A DNA stretch of 22,109 nt, from the NCBI GenBank assembly GCA_036491415.1, contig DASXCC010000213.1:1-22109 (forward strand), given 5' to 3'. The notes beneath the pieces are model-generated. The model worked only from the letters and a program-made list of their open reading frames with translations. It was not told the DNA's origin and did not search any database. Position 1 is the stretch's first letter, and every line of letters starts with the position of its first letter. Below are positions 20,255 to 22,109 of this stretch, in pieces. The DNA is from JAICKN01 sp036491415 (GTDB lineage: Bacteria; Acidobacteriota; Terriglobia; Terriglobales; Acidobacteriaceae). The translations under genes were made by a program, and so were the position numbers.

Positions 20255-22109
20255 ATGAGAACTCAATACCGAAGCATGCTGTATTGTTTCGTTTTCTCCT
20301 TCGCCCTGTTCTTTATCGCAGCAGCGAGCGCCCAAACCCAAACATCGCAGGAAAGCTCTCCTAAATATAAAAATCCAAATTTGAGTATTGATGATCGCGT
20401 GGCCGATTTGTTGTCACGCATGACATTGGAAGAAAAAGTCGGGCAAGTCTCTCCGCCGGCGCGCGACCAAGTGCACGTAATCGATCCGACGGGAACATTT
20501 ACAGACGAATCGGCTACAGCGTTTATGCGGCAGGTATTTGGAGACCCAGACTCCCCATTACCGGCGAAGAAAGCAGCGATAGTCCGCAATGCCATTCAGC
20601 GATATCTGCTGGAGAAAACCCGGCTGGGAATTCCCGAGCTGTTCATGGGGGAATCCCTGCACGGATTCATGGAAGATACCAGCACCAGCTTCCCGCAAGC
20701 GCTGGGATTGGCCAGTACATTTGACCCGACGATCGTTCATCAGGTATTTACTGCCGCCGGAGATGAAGCGCGTTCTTCCGGTACCGGGCAGGTATTCAGC
20801 CCGGTACTCGACCTAGCGCGCGATCCGCGCTGGGGCCGCACGGAAGAAACCTACGGCGAAGATCCTTATCTTGTGTCACGCATGGGCGTGGCTGCCATTA
20901 CAGGCTTGCAAGGCGACCTCTTCAATCTCGACCACCATCATGTGATCGCAACCATGAAGCACTTTGCGGCCCATGGACAGCCGGAAGGCGGAACCAATAC
21001 TGCTCCGGCAAATTTCTCCGAACGCACCCTCCGCGAAACTTTTCTCGTTCCATTCGAAGCGGCGGTGAAGGAAGCGCGGGTGGGCAGTGTGATGGCTTCC
21101 TATAACGAAATTGACGGCGTGCCATCCCACGTCAATCATTGGCTGCTGGGCAAGGTGTTGCGGCAGGAATGGAATTTCGGCGGCTACGTTACTTCGGACG
21201 GTGATGGGTTGCAGATGCTGATCAATACCCATCATGTAGCAGCCAATAAAGCAGACGCAGCCCGACTGGCGATTTCCGCCGGCGTGGAATACGACCTTTC
21301 TGATGGATCGGTGTATCGCACGCTCATCGATCAGGTGCAACGCGGAGTTGTTCCGGAAAGCGATTTGAACCGGGCCGTCGCCGATGTTCTGCGAACCAAG
21401 TTCCGCCTCGGCCTCTTCGACAATCCTTATGTCGATCCTGACTACGCAGAGCGCACCACAAATAGCCCTGAGCATCGCCAGATTGCTTTGAAGGCGGCGC
21501 AGGAAGTTATGGTGCTGTTGAAGAATGACAAGAATCTGCTGCCGCTCGATGCGAAGAAGATCAAGACCGTCGCGGTCATCGGTCCGAACGCCGCAGGAAT
21601 TCACCTGGGCGGATACAGCCGCAAACCCGCTCACAGCGTCAGCATTCTCGATGGCATTCGCGAACGCGTGGGTCCGGGCGTAAAAGTCCTTTATGCCGAA
21701 GGTTGCAAAATCACCGACGCTCCCTCGGACTGGCATGGATGGTTTACGAACGATGTAAAACTCATCGATCCAGCCACGCAGATGGATAGCGTTCACGCCG
21801 CAGCGGCGATGGCGAAGAAAGCTGACGTCGCCATTGTGGTGGTTGGCGAAAACGAAAGCACCAACCGCGAAGCCTGGGCGGAAAACCATCTTGGCGACCG
21901 CGATTCGCTCGACCTGCTCGGTGCGCAGAGTGAGTTAGTAAAGGAAGTGCTGGATACGGGAACGCCGACCATCATATTCCTGCTGAATGGCCGCCCACTT
22001 TCCATCAACTACATTGCCGAGCATGCTCCCGCGATCATTGAAGGTTGGTATCTGGGACAAGAAGGTGGAACGGCTGCCGCCAATGTACTGTTCGGCGACG
22101 TGAATCCGG
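20255..22109 (+). CDS. Secreted glycoside hydrolase family 3 enzyme, beta-xylosidase/beta-glucosidase type (3' truncated by window)
   Basis: An open frame of 618 codons from the ATG at 20255 continues past the window end; family members are usually about 700-900 residues, so the C-terminal domain is missing. A signal peptide (about 1-26) ends ...FFIAAASAQ. The catalytic barrel shows LLSRMTLEEKVGQ, GESLHGF, SFPQALGLASTFDP, RDPRWGRTEETYGEDPYL, MKHFAAHGQPEGGTN and SYNEIDGVPSH. The predicted nucleophile is Asp315 in YVTSDGDGL. The second alpha/beta domain begins around VAVIGPNAAGIHLGGY. GH3 enzymes remove terminal beta-linked sugars; the KHFAAHGQPEGG...ER.LRETFL.PF stretch is closest in memory to bacterial xylosidases. 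TACAAT at 20235-20240 is a possible -10 box but lacks a good -35. Export suggests use of plant or microbial oligosaccharides. Confidence 0.92.
   Translation, partial: MRTQYRSMLYCFVFSFALFFIAAASAQTQTSQESSPKYKNPNLSIDDRVADLLSRMTLEEKVGQVSPPARDQVHVIDPTGTFTDESATAFMRQVFGDPDSPLPAKKAAIVRNAIQRYLLEKTRLGIPELFMGESLHGFMEDTSTSFPQALGLASTFDPTIVHQVFTAAGDEARSSGTGQVFSPVLDLARDPRWGRTEETYGEDPYLVSRMGVAAITGLQGDLFNLDHHHVIATMKHFAAHGQPEGGTNTAPANFSERTLRETFLVPFEAAVKEARVGSVMASYNEIDGVPSHVNHWLLGKVLRQEWNFGGYVTSDGDGLQMLINTHHVAANKADAARLAISAGVEYDLSDGSVYRTLIDQVQRGVVPESDLNRAVADVLRTKFRLGLFDNPYVDPDYAERTTNSPEHRQIALKAAQEVMVLLKNDKNLLPLDAKKIKTVAVIGPNAAGIHLGGYSRKPAHSVSILDGIRERVGPGVKVLYAEGCKITDAPSDWHGWFTNDVKLIDPATQMDSVHAAAAMAKKADVAIVVVGENESTNREAWAENHLGDRDSLDLLGAQSELVKEVLDTGTPTIIFLLNGRPLSINYIAEHAPAIIEGWYLGQEGGTAAANVLFGDVNP

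Noticed and set aside
20876..21889. A 337-codon open frame on the minus strand
   Set aside because: It lies antisense to a clear GH3 coding sequence with signal peptide and catalytic motifs; the minus-strand translation shows no recognisable domain.
1..22109. A wholly new multi-gene defence, secretion or biosynthetic system
   Set aside because: All larger genes belong to familiar families; the novelty here is in missing subunits, repeats and small unknown genes rather than in a new gene cluster.

Overview
The window most resembles an Acidobacteriota chromosome, probably of the Terriglobales/Koribacter type. This is inferred from gene content, moderate GC, and short heptamer-phased intergenic repeats of a style I associate with these genomes. 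No 16S gene or other decisive marker is present. The dominant feature is a long plus-strand operon for respiratory complex I (NADH:quinone oxidoreductase) from 2278 to 15815. Its order is nuoA-C-D-E-F-G-H-J-K-L-M-N. nuoB and nuoI are absent from their canonical places (A|C and H|J), so the subunits carrying clusters N2, N6a and N6b must be encoded elsewhere if this enzyme is complete.

Left flank (1-2277): the C-terminal end of a PiT-family phosphate transporter on the plus strand. It converges on a minus-strand pair, a MerR-type regulator and a small Cys4 zinc-ribbon-like protein. The regulator has a clear promoter (TTGACA-N16-TACAAT) overlapped by AATGTT/AACATT half-sites. A 149-bp compound palindromic repeat element (1113-1261) separates this pair from a second minus-strand pair, a conserved protein of unknown function and a ThiS-like sulfur carrier. 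That pair is divergent from nuoA.

Complex I operon (2278-15815): NuoE, F and G form the NADH-oxidising module, with cluster ligands visible for N1a, N3, N1b, N5, two ferredoxin-type 4Fe-4S sites and an N7 site. NuoC and NuoD belong to the quinone module. NuoA, H, J, K, L, M and N form the proton-pumping membrane arm. Most junctions overlap (TAATG, TGATG, ATGA). The three widest gaps (E/F, G/H, H/J) each hold short repeats: heptamer arrays in E/F and H/J and a perfect 20-bp tandem duplication in G/H.

Right flank (15816-22109): an orphan Flp/Fap-type pilin gene with its own promoter; a convergent minus-strand pair (TonB C-terminal-domain protein, then a DUF481-type outer-membrane barrel) closed by an intrinsic terminator; a half-size ABC exporter with two unusual inserts; a small cupin on the minus strand; and the first 618 codons of a secreted glycoside hydrolase family 3 enzyme, probably a beta-xylosidase or beta-glucosidase, running off the end of the window.

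I found no CRISPR array, tRNA, rRNA or transposase. The observations most worth checking are the missing nuoB/nuoI, the cloverleaf-like repeat at 1113-1261, the heptamer arrays within the nuo operon, and the non-canonical GGGK terminus of ThiS.
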